A stretch of DNA of 41,007 bases. Source: Diphasiastrum complanatum. Lineage: Eukaryota > Streptophyta > Lycopodiopsida > Lycopodiales > Lycopodiaceae. Position 1 is the stretch's first letter. The number at the start of each line of letters is the position of its first letter. Below the pieces are notes generated by a model that ran no database searches, was not told where the DNA came from, and was given only the letters and a program-made list of their open reading frames with translations. This document shows, piece by piece, positions 1 through 10,257 of the stretch. The stretch is taken from NCBI GenBank assembly GCA_029204225.1, contig MU835202.1, positions 1 to 41,007 on the forward strand, read 5' to 3'. A program made the position numbers and the translations under genes.

Positions 1-291
1 CTTGGAGCACTAGGAGTGACTGCATCCTCACTTTTCATATTGAGTAGCTTGTAGAATTTAACCTCTCACTAGATTCAAGAAGGAATGCACCAATGGACCC
101 CATCTTCTTAATGACTTGTACTATTGATGTACTTCTCGCCCTCCCTAAGTTTTTTTTCCAGAATTTGCCTCACTAGCAACTCATTTGATATGCACAAGTA
201 GCAAGATCCTCTTGATTTTGATTCAAAAGTACTTTTAATAAGGATTCTACAAAACAATGCCTCAAGAAAATTGAAGTTGATTTGATTCTAG
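1..291. other. 5' flank of the outer Copia insertion, no gene seen
   Basis: AT-rich sequence with no recognisable coding region on either strand. Its last five bases (TCTAG, 287-291) are repeated right after the 3' LTR at 10709-10713. The DNA here was therefore contiguous with 10714 onwards before the insertion. The right-hand flank codes for a Copia protease, so this stretch may be the upstream part of the same relic, but I could not find gag-like coding in it. Confidence 0.6.
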
Positions 292-634
292 TGTTAGAAA
301 TAAATGACTATGCTGAAGTTAATCCATAGGTTACTTTGACCCAAAAGGTCAAGATTTGTGTAACCATGGGTATTTAGTTTTTTAGGCCATCTTAAGTTTG
401 TCTTAAGTTCAGTTGGACCAATTTTGGTCATGTACTGACTCGTGGGTCCTTAGGGGTCTAATTTTGTTTGGGGGCCCTATCTTGACTTTTGGGGGTGCCC
501 TACATTTAGTAAGTGGTTAACCTTAGGGTTTGGTGGCATTTGTCAAATCCAGGTAGAGTACTTAGATGCTCATTGTGTATTCCATTTTTACAGTTTGGCT
601 AAGCATTGTTCTCCATTGCTCTTGTTGTTGTTTT

Positions 635-705
<71 letters not shown>

Positions 706-793
706 GAGTTGGGCGCCCAGCCTCTTCTCTCTTGTTTTCTGTGGAGATTGATTGATAACTAGATCTTGGTGACTTGACTCTTGCTTTCCTACA
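292..793 (+). repeat. 5' LTR of the outer Copia element
   Basis: 502 bp, with TG...CA ends, matching 10258-10708. It ends directly against the PBS. It holds a CT microsatellite (634-702) followed by a GGGCGCCC palindrome (711-718), which would lie in the R/U5 part. The CT run is about 69 bp here and about 16 bp in the 3' LTR, which accounts for most of the LTR length difference. Confidence 0.95.
634..702. repeat. (CT)n microsatellite inside the Copia LTR
   Basis: Almost pure CT dinucleotide run with one interruption near 653. It creates a spurious antisense Arg-Glu repeat reading frame. Confidence 0.95.
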
Positions 794-805
794 TGGTATC
801 AGAGC
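794..805 (+). promoter_or_regulatory. Primer binding site of outer Copia (initiator tRNA-Met)
   Basis: TGGTATCAGAGC directly abuts the LTR end. It is complementary to the 3' end of plant initiator tRNA-Met, the usual primer for minus-strand synthesis in plant Copia elements. Confidence 0.93.
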
Positions 806-1508
806 TATCGGATCTGCAGCAAGCTTGTTTGTTGGCGCCCTACCAGAAGAGGAGCTTCTCTGCTTTTTGTTGTGAAATTTCAGCATCTTGCTGATCTTTT
901 CAAGTGGAGTTTGGATCAGCTTTTTTGTCTCTTTTCAGGTTGAAGGAGGGCAGCCATCAAAGATCTTGGAGGAGGCAATTTTTGGCACCCAAAAAATCAG
1001 AATCTCAAATCTGATTTTTATGCAACCAGTTTTCGGCAAGTTTTTGTTGGAGGAGGGCACCCAAAAATTCGCTACTGATTTTTGGTTGTGGTGTCTCCTT
1101 ATCTTGCTGTTTTTGTTTTCAGGTTTGCATTTGTGTAGGAGGGCGCCCAAAATTCAGCAAACCCTATTTAGGGTTAGGTCAACTTGTGGCTGAAAATTTG
1201 CAGATTCTCAGCAAGCAGTAAGGTGCTTTCAACAGCCCTATTGGAGTGTGTGTTGATCACACTATTTGGCTTCCTAATTGGGTTTCGGTGTAGGCTTCAA
1301 TCGAAGCTAACCTACTTTTCAAGAAGCTGGTTTTTTTGTGCAGAAAGACAGCCATCTATCCATTATCTTTTGGGCACTTTGGTTGCAGATTGAAAGACAT
1401 CTTGTGTTCCTACTGTCAGCTCTTTGTTTGCTGCAAATTTTTGAGTAGATTTGGTTGTGGAAAAGCTCTCTTTCCTATCTACTACAAGCTGAAATTTTGT
1501 TGGAGGTA
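806..1508 (+). other. Long untranslated leader of outer Copia
   Basis: About 700 bp between the PBS and the first gag Met. Short open frames occur (888-1193, 1184-1393) but resemble nothing known. The motif GGAGGGC(A/G)CCCAAAA-TT recurs imperfectly (near 945, 1052 and 1137), and two occurrences follow a TTTTCAGG tract that looks like a splice acceptor. I read this as a structured or spliced leader rather than coding sequence. Confidence 0.6.
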
Positions 1509-2956
1509 ATGGCTAAAGAATCAGAAGCTATCGGTTCTTTGTTTAGTGAAGATCGGTTGGATGGCACAAACTACTCCTTGTGGAGTTACATGATGAAGAA
1601 TCTAATCATAGCGAAAGGGCTATGGGATTTGGTCAATGGTGATGAGGAAAAGCCTCCGTCCTTGGCACCTCCTATACCTCGTGGATCATCATCATCAACA
1701 TCATCTTCTCCACCTTCGGAAGAACAAAAGAAGTGGGATAGAAGGGATGCACAAGCACATTCATGGTTGCTCTTGCTGTGAAAAGATCTATCTTACCTCA
1801 TATTAGGTCTTGTAAGACATCTAAAAGTGCGTGGGATACATTTTATACTATGTATAGAGTCAAAAATCCAGCAAGAGTGGTGTATCTTAGAAATCAGCTT
1901 TCTTTGTTGAAGATGCAAGAAGGGGATCAAGTGACCAATCACTTGACGAAGATCAAGGATCTTCGTGGGGAGCTTCTCAATATTGATGAGATAATTGAGG
2001 ATGCTCAATTTGTTTCCATTACTCTCAACTCATTACCTTCATCTTATCTTCCATTTGTTTCATCTTTAAGTATCTCTCTTAGGGGACAGCAACTCTCCTT
2101 TGATGAACTTGTTGGGCTGCTTCTTCGAGAGGAGCAAACGAGGGAAAACTTTGCGGGTGACACTCAACAAGATCAAGCTTTCTTCACGAAAGGCAAGGGC
2201 AAAGGCAAGTCAAAAGGAAAGGGGAAGCCTCCTTCCAAGGATGAGCAAAAGCCCGTTGGAGGTCAAAATGTCAACACTCAAAAGAAGAAAGGGAAGTGCC
2301 ATTATTGCAAAAGGTATGGGCACTTCATCAAGGATTGTAAGAAGAAGCTTGCGAAAGAGGAGAGTAAAGGAATTGATACTAGTGCTTCACTTACTACTTT
2401 GGAGCAAGAGCTTGAAGCTAGTGGTGATCTCTTCAACCAAGACTATGCTTTTGTGTCTAATATTGCTTCTACTAGTATTACTACATCTATGAGGAATTCA
2501 TATTCTGTTTTGCAAGTTGCTAATTTTCAGCCCATTGAATGGGTGATTGGTAGTGGTGCTACTCGTCATATGACTTCTCGTAAAGAAGCATTCACTAAAT
2601 TAGTGAAAGTGCAAAATGGAAGTAAGGTACAATGTGCGGATGATGCATCTTATTCTATTCATGGAATTGGAATTGTAGCCATCATTTTGCCTAATGGTGA
2701 AGAAAAGTACATTAAGAATGTGCTTTATGTTCCCGGAATCAAGAAGAATCTTCTTTCGGTTTCAACTATGTTGAAGCAAGGACTAGTTATTGAGTTCAAA
2801 GAAGATAAGTGTCTTGTCAAGGATCCTAAAAGATCACTCTTGATTATTGTTTCGGGAACAATGCATGTTGGCTTAATCATTATGGATACCTATGAGCGAC
2901 GAATTCCCTCTACATGTCTTGTTTCCTTCTACATCACAATCATTGGAGTTGGTTGA
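1509..2956 (+). pseudogene. Copia gag and protease, frameshifted, protease active site changed
   Basis: Gag starts at ATG 1509 with the typical Copia N-terminus (LDGTNYSLW-type motif). A frameshift near 1760-1780 moves the frame from one opening in MAKES to one running 1763-2956. This second part carries the gag core, a Lys/Gly-rich basic stretch, one CCHC zinc knuckle (C-X2-C-X4-H-X4-C, about 2297-2338) and the retropepsin region. The expected protease motif D-S-G-A-T is G-S-G-A-T here: codon GGT at 2549-2551 replaces the catalytic Asp. The pre-integrase segment follows (NVLYVPGIKKNLLS). The frame is lost again near 2890-2950, just before the integrase zinc-binding region. Gag would form the particle and protease would cut the polyprotein. 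This copy could not supply active protease. Confidence 0.9.
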
Positions 2957-3872
2957 ATTGTGGCACGCAAGGTTTGGGCATCTCAACTTTGCAAGTTTGA
3001 AGAAGCTGAAGACATTTAATATGGTAGAAGACATTCCTACTATTGAGCAGCCGGAAGGGCATGTATGCGAGTGTTGCATACTTGGAAAGTGTCAAAGGAA
3101 ACCTTTTCCAATTGATGGAACTATAAGGGTTCTTGATAAATTTGATTTGGTTCATAGTGATGTTTGTGGTCCAATGAGGACCGAATCCATTGGAAAGTGC
3201 ATCTATTTTGTGACTTTTATTGATGGCTTTTCCCGTTTTACATGGATCTATCCTATGAAGGCTAAATCGGAAGTTTTCAACGTTTCAAAGATTTTCTAGC
3301 AATGGTGAAAAATCAATTTGGGCATTCTTTGAAGAACCTACGCACCGATCGAGGAGGGGAATACATTAAGAATACATTCAGTGCATTTCTTCGAGAAAAG
3401 GGAATTCTACATCAAATGACAACTCCCTATATGCCTCAACAAAATGTTGTTGCCGAGCAAAAGAATCGCACACTTATGGAGATAGCTCGTTGCATGCTCA
3501 AAGCAAAGGGGCTGCCTCACAAGTTTTGGGCTGAAGCGGTTATAACGACAACATACATAAGCAATCGTTGTCCTACTAAAGCATTGAAAGTATTAACTCC
3601 GTATGAAGTTTGGTATGGAAAGAAGCCTACAATCTCTCACTTTCGCATTTTTGGTTGTACGGCTTATGCTTTTGTTCCAAATAAACTTTGTACAAAGCTT
3701 GAGGATAAAGGAGTTAAATGCATTTTTGTTGGCTATAGTAGTGGAAGCAAGGCTATAGGATGTTCAATTTGAGCACTAACAAGATTATTGTTGGTCGTGA
3801 TGTGCATTTTGATGAAAAGAATTCATTGGATGTGGCCCCAACTCATATCTTGAAGGGGGACAAGCCCACATA
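2892..3872 (+). pseudogene. Copia integrase, frameshifted
   Basis: The N-terminal zinc-binding region is clear in the frame starting 2892: His 25 and His 30 (WHARFGH), then C-X2-C at residues 59 and 62. The first catalytic Asp follows at residue 90 (HSDVCGP). A frameshift at about 3295 moves to the frame starting 3302, where the second Asp (TDRGGEY, residue 16) and the Glu (VAEQKNRTL, residue 52) have the D-X35-E spacing of retroviral-type integrases. The C-terminal part (PYEVWYGKKP...FGCTAY...VFVGYS-like) follows. Another shift near 3755 passes to a third frame that stops at 3872. Catalytic residues are kept but the reading frame is broken at least twice. Confidence 0.9.
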
Positions 3873-3874
3873 GT

Positions 3875-4732
3875 GTGAATGTTGAACTTTTTCCAGATTT
3901 GGTACCATCTTCTATTGCTAGAGATAAGGGGCAGCAATCAACCAGTTTCGACCTGCCCAACACCTCATCAAGTTTAGAGCCTAATGTTCATCAAGAACCG
4001 CCCATTGTTGCTCATAATCAGCCTGCAGGAACTGTTGGACAGCAAGGACCAGTTTTGGAAGATCTTGGACAGCCAAGTGCGGTGTCGGAGGATCTTGGAC
4101 AGCAAATTGTAAGAAGAGACATGGTTGTTGGACATCCCAAAACAGTCCCACGGTGGCTGTTGTCGACTTTGTGGGACAGCAAAGCAAGTTCATTTTATGA
4201 TGGAAAGACACGTGCCTCTACAAAATCAGTGGACTATGCTGATTTTTCAGATTTTGCTCTTACATCTCAAGGAGATGTTGCAGAAGAACCTGTTTTCTAT
4301 GAGCAGGCCAAGGGAGTAAAATGTTGGGAGGATGCGATGCAAGATGAGTATGACTCACTTATGAAGAACCAGATTTGGGTTCTTGTTACCTTCCTCATGG
4401 GAAGAAGGCAATTGGTTCTAAATGGGTATACAAAATCAATCAAGTATAAGGCAGATGGTACCATTGAAAGGTACAAGGCAAGGCTCGTTGCCAAAGGCTA
4501 TGCTCAGCAAAAGGGGATTGTTATGAGGAGACTTTTTCTCCTACTGCTCGGATGACTACCGCGAGGGTAGTAACCTCTTTGGCTGCCCACTTTGGTTGGC
4601 GTTTGCGGCAACTTGACATAAAGACAGCATTCCTCAATGGTGATCTCAATGAGGAAGTGTACCTTCAACAACCTGCTGGTTTTTTGGTTGAAGGCCAAGA
4701 AGATAAAGTTTGTCTTCTCAAGAAGGCACTTT
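3875..4732 (+). pseudogene. Copia integrase-RT linker and N-terminal half of reverse transcriptase
   Basis: A Gln/Pro-rich linker (about 3875-4290) includes an imperfect repeat of EDLGQ. The start of the RVT_2 domain follows (CWEDAMQDEYDSL...NQIW). Frameshifts occur near 4380 and near 4520. From 4552 the frame gives the conserved region with LDIKTAFLNGDL, which holds the first catalytic Asp of the RT palm, and continues to 4732. There the nested element interrupts it. Coding for the same domain resumes at 9127 after the second copy of the target duplication ACTTT. Confidence 0.9.
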
Positions 4733-6017
4733 TGTTATCATTTGTAAGCATTCACAAAAATTCCCCTAGTTATTTTGTTCACCATGTAAAAGAAATAAAA
4801 AATAGAAAACATAAAACTCGAGAGTCAAGGTATATTTTAAGTTGGAGACCCTTCTTGCAAGATGTTGGCAACTCCAAGGTAGTTAAAAAATTAATTTAAT
4901 TACTTAGGTTCCTAAGGTCCTAAGTTAATTATTTTAAGTTGGGTCCAAACTCTTGACATGCAAGAGTCTACTTGGGTCCTAACATTTTTAATCGCTCTCT
5001 AGGTGAAATTCGTGGGTCGTTGGGACTCATGCATGGAGAGAATGCATGCAAACACCTAGAGGAACTCTACTTGACTCATCAACCTACTACCATGAAATGT
5101 AATCTTGTTCTCAACAAAAATTATAAAAGGGGCTCTCCACTCCTCCATCGAGTATCCAAGAGAGATCATTTGTGGTGGAGAAATCTATTGGAGAGGGTGG
5201 AGAGTCCCCCGCCCTTCCCTACATTCTCGTTCTTGAAGTCTCGATGTGGTATTGTCTCTTCCATTTATGCTCATTGCATTTAATTATTTCCATACTTTAA
5301 AGTGTTCTTCTTGTTGTCCTGAATTATAGATCCAATTTGCTGTTTTCAGGATCATAATTCTTAATTATTTGGTGATCCAAGTTGCGTAGATCATTGCACA
5401 TCTATCCATACACTTTCTAAAGTGTTTTTTGATGCATTTTGATGATCTTGTTGAATCTTTTAGCTTGCTGTCACAGCTACATACAGATCTGGATCAGATG
5501 TTTGCAGCCAGCCGATCCATCTCTTTACAAGTGTTTTGGGTCTAGGAATACCCTACACCACTCCTAGACCTTGCATGGTTAGTGCATGCTCTTGCATGTT
5601 GGGGCATGAGCTTGCATGTTGCTGAAATGCTCTTGCATGTCAATGCATGTTAATTGCATGTGGTCTTAGAGGCCTCAAGACAGCTTGTGGGCTTATTAGA
5701 TCCAAGGTCCTCAAGCTTTCGCTAAACTTTGGTATCCAGAATTGTGTTTTTCACATACTCTAGGACATCCCGATTTGCTAGCAATTTCCATTTGCATGTG
5801 CAAGTACTAGTCCATGCATGTTGCATACATGCATCTAGAATTTTTCAGATTGCTTGCATGTAGCCACATTTGCTTGCATGTTGATTGCATGTCACTGTAT
5901 TTGCTTGCATGTTGCTGATTTTGATCTATTTTGAGTTGCAGAAGACCATCGAGGATTCCTAGGTTGGTAAACCTCGATTTAACGATCCTTTCTATCTCTA
6001 TTCTCAATTTTGCAACA
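4733..6017 (+). repeat. 5' LTR of the gag-only element
   Basis: 1285 bp, from TGTTATCATTTG to GCAACA, paired with 7842-9126. It is rich in GCATG-containing words (TTGCATGT, GCATGCA) in its last 450 bp, which recur about 20 times. It contains no coding sequence that I recognise. Confidence 0.95.
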
Positions 6018-6018
6018 G

Positions 6019-6030
6019 TGGTATCAGAGC
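6019..6030 (+). promoter_or_regulatory. Primer binding site of the gag-only element
   Basis: TGGTATCAGAGC, one base after the LTR end, matches initiator tRNA-Met as in the outer element. The gag ATG (6032) lies only two bases downstream, so there is practically no leader. Confidence 0.93.
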
Positions 6031-6031
6031 T

Positions 6032-7321
6032 ATGGCTTCTACTTCTACTTTTCAAGCAAGGACAACGATCCTAGATGGATCCAACTATCCTGCATGGAGA
6101 TCAAAGACTCGACTAATCCTGCAAGCTGAGAAGCTGTGGCCTTATGTTGATGGGACCATTCCCAAACCGCATGTACCTGATGTAATAAATACAGCAGCTT
6201 ATGAAGAAGATTCGAAAAGTCTTCAAGTCTGGTTGCATGCAGATACGAAAGCTAAAGTAATTATCTCCCAAATTGTTTCAGAGGACATCTTTCTCACTGT
6301 TGCAGAATTTGCGACAGCCAAGGAGATGTGGGACGAACTTGCTCGAAGATTTGAGTCCAAATCACAAACTCAAATGTTGTATCAGTTTGAGCAACTTACA
6401 AGTTTAAAGTGGGATGGAATTTCAGATTGTGATACTTTTCTTTCTAAATTGCAATCTTTGTTTAGTGCTCTTCGAAGTGCAGGAAGAATAACTCCCAAGG
6501 AAGAAAAGCTTACATACCTGCTGCGAGCTCTACCACCCTCCTACATCTACATGTGACCTGTTCTTACAGGTAAATCCTTTGAAGAGGCCATTCAAAGCCT
6601 TCGAGAGGAGTATCTCATGCAGCGAGGAGGTTCACTTTCTCAAGAAGGAGCTAAAGCTTTATATGCGGAAAAAGGCAAGGGCAAGGACAACAAATGTCAA
6701 CATTGTGGTAAAGTTGGACATTCTAAACATTCATGTTTCTTCAATCCTTATATTTCTTGTAAATTTTGTAAGAAGACAGGACATGCAGCAGCATTTTGTG
6801 ACAAGAGGGCACAAGATAACTTCAAAAATGCATTCAAAGGTAAACAGCAAGAAGCAGAAACACATGCAGTTGCAAATGTAGCTGATAGAAGCAGACAACC
6901 TGGAAAAAGCTTTCCAGATGTGAAGCCCGAGTGTTCTTATCATCAAGAAACTGAATACAGTTGTGCCTATATTGCACAAACCTCCACCAAGTGCATGCAA
7001 AATGATACTGAGAAATTAGTGTCTATGCATATGCCTATGAATTTGTCTCCCATTGTGGAGAAATATTGCATGCAGGTTCCCAAAGACCTGCAGCTACCTT
7101 CTATAATGCAGGAAATGATTCCATAAGCTCACCTTGAGGGGGAGTTTAAACAAACTATTAATGATTTTTTGTCTTGTCTAGAGCAGGATGAAAACAGCTT
7201 CAAAATAGCAGATGTCAACAAGCCAAGTTACCATGAACCAGTAATCTTGGACTTAGCAAATGCCTTCCTAGAATATATCTTTTCTTGCAGGTGCAAACAG
7301 ATGCAAGTGCAGTTCAACTAG
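6032..7321 (+). pseudogene. Copia-type gag with two CCHC knuckles, two in-frame stops
   Basis: From ATG 6032 the frame gives a typical plant Copia gag (ILDGSNYPAW near residue 12, the LQxW-type region, EMWDEL and LLRALPPSY). It stops at TGA 6554-6556 and resumes in the same frame. The following part carries two zinc knuckles, C-X2-C-X4-H-X4-C each (about 6695-6736 and 6758-6799), which bind nucleic acid in the particle. A second in-frame stop (TAA 7124-7126) is followed by 64 more open codons to TAG 7319-7321. One point change could account for each stop. The TGA context (TGA-CCT) is not a well-known readthrough context. Likely role: capsid and nucleocapsid protein for an element with no enzymes of its own. 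Confidence 0.88.
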
Positions 7322-7815
7322 TGATGCAGCCAAGTAAGGATGCAGTTTGCCTAGAGCCAGTGATAGTTCCAGAGATGACAGTTTCTGAGCCCTTACTAGT
7401 GTTGCATGTGGCAACATCCGACAGTGTTGATGTCCAAATGTTGGAGTGTTTGCATCAACAATCATTTATGAAGCACAACAATCCTTCAGGGGGAGCTCTT
7501 GACATCAAATCTGAAGTTGAAGAAACCTTGGATGCAGCTGAAGACTATTCCCTACAAAGGCCAAATCTACTCACCCAAGAGGAAGTGAATGCCTATTTTA
7601 ATCAGAGGCAAATGGAGGAAAGAAGAAGTTTATACTCTTTTGAAGATTCAGAAGAGTCGGAGGACGAAGACATCTTCAATCCGCATGGAGCTGCTTACAT
7701 AGTAGAGACAATCTCTACAACTCAAGGAGATGCTAGGCTTTCCAGCATCAACAATCCGAGGTACAAGTGCATGGCGAAGTACCATTTCCTTCCATGGGAA
7801 TTGGATAAGTGTTGA
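7285..7815 (+). CDS. Acidic 176-aa open frame downstream of gag, unknown function
   Basis: Open from ATG 7285 to the stop at 7813-7815, just before the PPT. I do not recognise the protein. It is acidic, with an E/D-rich segment (FEDSEESEDEDIF) in the last third, and has no zinc knuckle, transmembrane segment or pol motif. The gag frame is still open until 7321 and overlaps it. A single frameshift near 7290 would therefore join it to gag, giving one long gag-like polyprotein over almost the whole internal region (6032-7815). An alternative is a separate product from a spliced RNA: TTTTCTTGCAG at 7281-7291 looks like a 3' splice site. No partner 5' site was established. Confidence 0.5.
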   Translation: MQVQTDASAVQLVMQPSKDAVCLEPVIVPEMTVSEPLLVLHVATSDSVDVQMLECLHQQSFMKHNNPSGGALDIKSEVEETLDAAEDYSLQRPNLLTQEEVNAYFNQRQMEERRSLYSFEDSEESEDEDIFNPHGAAYIVETISTTQGDARLSSINNPRYKCMAKYHFLPWELDKC

Positions 7816-7830
7816 AATTTTTGTGCAGCT

Positions 7831-7841
7831 TAAGGGGGAGC
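7831..7841 (+). promoter_or_regulatory. Polypurine tract of the gag-only element
   Basis: TAAGGGGGAGC lies directly before the 3' LTR. Two similar tracts occur inside the element: GAGGGGGAG at 7136-7144 and CAGGGGGAG at 7487-7495. Confidence 0.85.
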
Positions 7842-9126
7842 TATTATCATTTGTGAGCATTCACAAAAATTCCCCTAGTTATTTTGTTCACCATGTAAAA
7901 GAAATAAAAAATAGAAAACATAAAACTCGAGAGTCAAGGTATATTTTAAGTTGGAGACCCTTCTTGCAAGATGTTGGCAACTCCAAGGTAGTTAAAAAAT
8001 TAATTTAATTACTTAGGTTCCTAAGGTTCTAAGTTAATTATTTTAAGTTGGGTCCAAACTCTTGACATGCAAGAGTCTACTTGGGTCCTAACATTTTTAA
8101 TCTCTCTCTAGGTGAAATTCGTGGGTCCTTGGGACTCATGCATGGAGAGAATGCATGCAAACACCTAGAGAAACTCTACTTGACTCATCAACCTACTACC
8201 ATGCAATGTAACCTTGTTCTCAACAACAAAAATAAAAGGGGCTCTCCACTCCTCCATCGAGTATCCAAGAGAGATCATTTGTGGTGGAGAAATCTATTGG
8301 AGAGGGTGGAGAGTCCCCCCCCCCCCTTCCCTACATTCTCATTCTTGAAGTCTCGATGGTATTGTCTCTTCCATTTATGCTCATTGCATTTAATTATTTC
8401 CATACTTTAAAGTGTTCTTCTTGGTGTCCTGAATTATAGATCCAATCTGCCGTTTTCTAGGATCATAATTCTTAATCATTTGGTGATCCAAATTGCGTAG
8501 ATCATTGCACATCTATCCATACACTTTCTAAAGTGTTTTTTAATGCATTTGATGATCTTGTTGAATCTTTTAGCTTGCTATCACAGCTACATACAGATCT
8601 GGATCAAATGTTTCCAGCCAGCCGATCCATCTCTTTACAAGTGTTTTGGGTCTAGGAATACCCTACACCACTCCTAGACCTTGCATGGTTAGTGCATGCT
8701 CTTGCATGTTGGTGCATGAGCTTCATGTTGCTGAAATGCTCTTGCATGTCAATGCATGTTAATTGCATGTGGTCTTTTAAGCCTCAAGACAGCTTGTGGG
8801 CTTATTAGATCCAAGATCCTCAAGCTTCCGCTAAACTTTGGTATCCAGAATTGTGTTTTTCACATACTCTAGGAAATCCCGATTTGCTAGCAATTTCCAT
8901 TTGCATGTGCAAGTACTAGTCCATGCATGTTGCATGCATGCATCTAGAATTTTTCAGATTGCTTGCATGTAGCCACATTTGCGTGCATGTTGATTGCATG
9001 TCATTGTATTTGCTTGCATGTTGCTGATTTTGATCTATTTTGAGTTGTAGAAGACCATCGAGGATTCCTAGGTTGGTAAACCTCGATTTAACAATCCTTT
9101 CTATCTCTATTCTCAATTTTGCAACA
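7842..9126 (+). repeat. 3' LTR of the gag-only element
   Basis: 1285 bp, pairing with 4733-6017. The first dinucleotide is TA instead of TG, a G-to-A change that breaks the usual terminal TG. A poly-C expansion (8317-8326) and small indels separate it from its partner. Confidence 0.95.
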
Positions 9127-10190
9127 ACTTTATGAACTGAAGCAAGCTCCGAGGATGTGGTATCAAAAGATACACGCCTACTTTGATGAACGAGGGTTTA
9201 CTAATAGTCCTAGTGAATCTACTCTTTATGTCAAGCATACTTCAGATTATATCATCATTATTTTGATTTATGTTAATGATATTATTATTACGGGAAGTAA
9301 TGAGCGGCAGATTGATGCCGTAATACTTGATCTTGGTATGGTTTTTGAAACCTCAGGTTTAGGCCTATTGCACTTTTATCTTGGTCTTGAATTTGTACAA
9401 GAAGGGGCTGGAATTTTCATCTCTCAAAAACGCTACATTGGGCAGATTTTGAAGCGGCTCAAGATGGAAGATTGCAAGCCGGTTGCTACACCTATGGAGA
9501 CAGGTCTAAAATTAAGTAGTCAAGGTGATGGTGAATCATTTGACACTACTTTATATTGTCAAGCTATTGGCTGTCTCATTTACCTATGTAATTCAAGACC
9601 GGACATTTCTTATAGTGTCTCGCTCATGAGTCAATTCATGCATGCCCCGATGACATCACATTGGAAAGCGTTGAAGAGGATCTTTCGATATCTTCAAGGA
9701 ACAAGAAGTCATGGACTGGTTTTTCCTGCTTGTGATGATGCATGTTTGGTTGGTTTTAGTGACTCGGATTGGGGTGGAGATCAAGACACTAGACGCTCTA
9801 CAAGTGGACATTGCTTTTTCTATGGAAATTCTGCAATTTCGTGGTCAAGTAAAAAGCAGCCCACTGTTGCTACTTCTTCTAGTGAGGCAGAATATAGAGC
9901 GATATTTTCAGCCACAACAGAGTGTTTATGGTTGAGAAGACTACTTGTTGACATGAAGTTTGGCGAGCCCTCAGCCATTCTTATCTTGAGTGATAGTCAA
10001 AGTGCTATTGCCATTGTACGGAATCCTGTTTTTCATGCGAGGACGAAGCACATCGAAATCCACTTTGTTCAAGAGAGACTTCATGATGGCGACATTTTAC
10101 TTGAATATTGTCCTACGGGGATAATATTGCGAACCTCTTCACTAAGGCATTGCCTAGAGTCAGATTTGAAGCTTTATGCAAATTTTAAAT
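9127..10190 (+). pseudogene. Copia reverse transcriptase C-terminal half and RNase H
   Basis: Continuation of the RT split by the nested element, with a long open frame to 10273. It contains Y-E-L-K-Q-A-P and the polymerase motif, which reads Y-V-N-D here instead of Y-V-D-D (codon AAT at 9275-9277). This G-to-A type change removes a metal-binding Asp. RNase H follows with its acidic residues in the usual contexts (SDSDWGGD, SSSEAEY, LSDSQSA) and the terminal H-I-E-I-H. A one-base shift in the G run near 10117-10121 displaces the normal C-terminus (N-I-A-N-L-F-T-K-A-L in the shifted frame, ending about 10190). The reading frame is well kept compared with the integrase. Confidence 0.9.
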
Positions 10191-10246
10191 TTGATACCAC
10201 ATGTTGGTTTTGTTACATAGTGAAGATTTCAGTTTTTGCATTGTCA

Positions 10247-10257
10247 TTTAAGGAGGG
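10247..10257 (+). promoter_or_regulatory. Polypurine tract of outer Copia
   Basis: TTTAAGGAGGG lies immediately before the 3' LTR. It is the expected primer for plus-strand synthesis, short and partly degraded. Confidence 0.75.

Larger units (their letters stand above)
4733..9126 (+). mobile_element. Nested gag-only LTR retrotransposon (TR-GAG type)
   Basis: A complete 4394-bp element inserted in the RT gene of the outer Copia. The two LTRs are both 1285 bp and flanked by a perfect target duplication ACTTT (4728-4732 and 9127-9131). The internal region (6018-7841) has a PBS, a Copia-type gag with two zinc knuckles, an extra downstream reading frame and a PPT. It has no protease, integrase or RT. 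Such gag-bearing, pol-less elements are known in plants as TR-GAG and depend on enzymes from a partner. By eye the LTRs differ at about 35-40 positions, near 3%, so this insertion is somewhat younger than its host element. Confidence 0.93.

Noticed and set aside
599-886. Minus-strand frame with a long Arg-Glu repeat
   Set aside because: Encoded by the CT microsatellite of the Copia LTR. The same applies to 31149-31418, 36043-36443 and 38233-38600 on the minus strand and to 38097-38549 on the plus strand.
6554-6556. TGA in gag as programmed readthrough
   Set aside because: The following bases (CCT) are not a known readthrough context, there is no clear downstream stem, and a second stop follows at 7124. 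Point mutation is the simpler reading.
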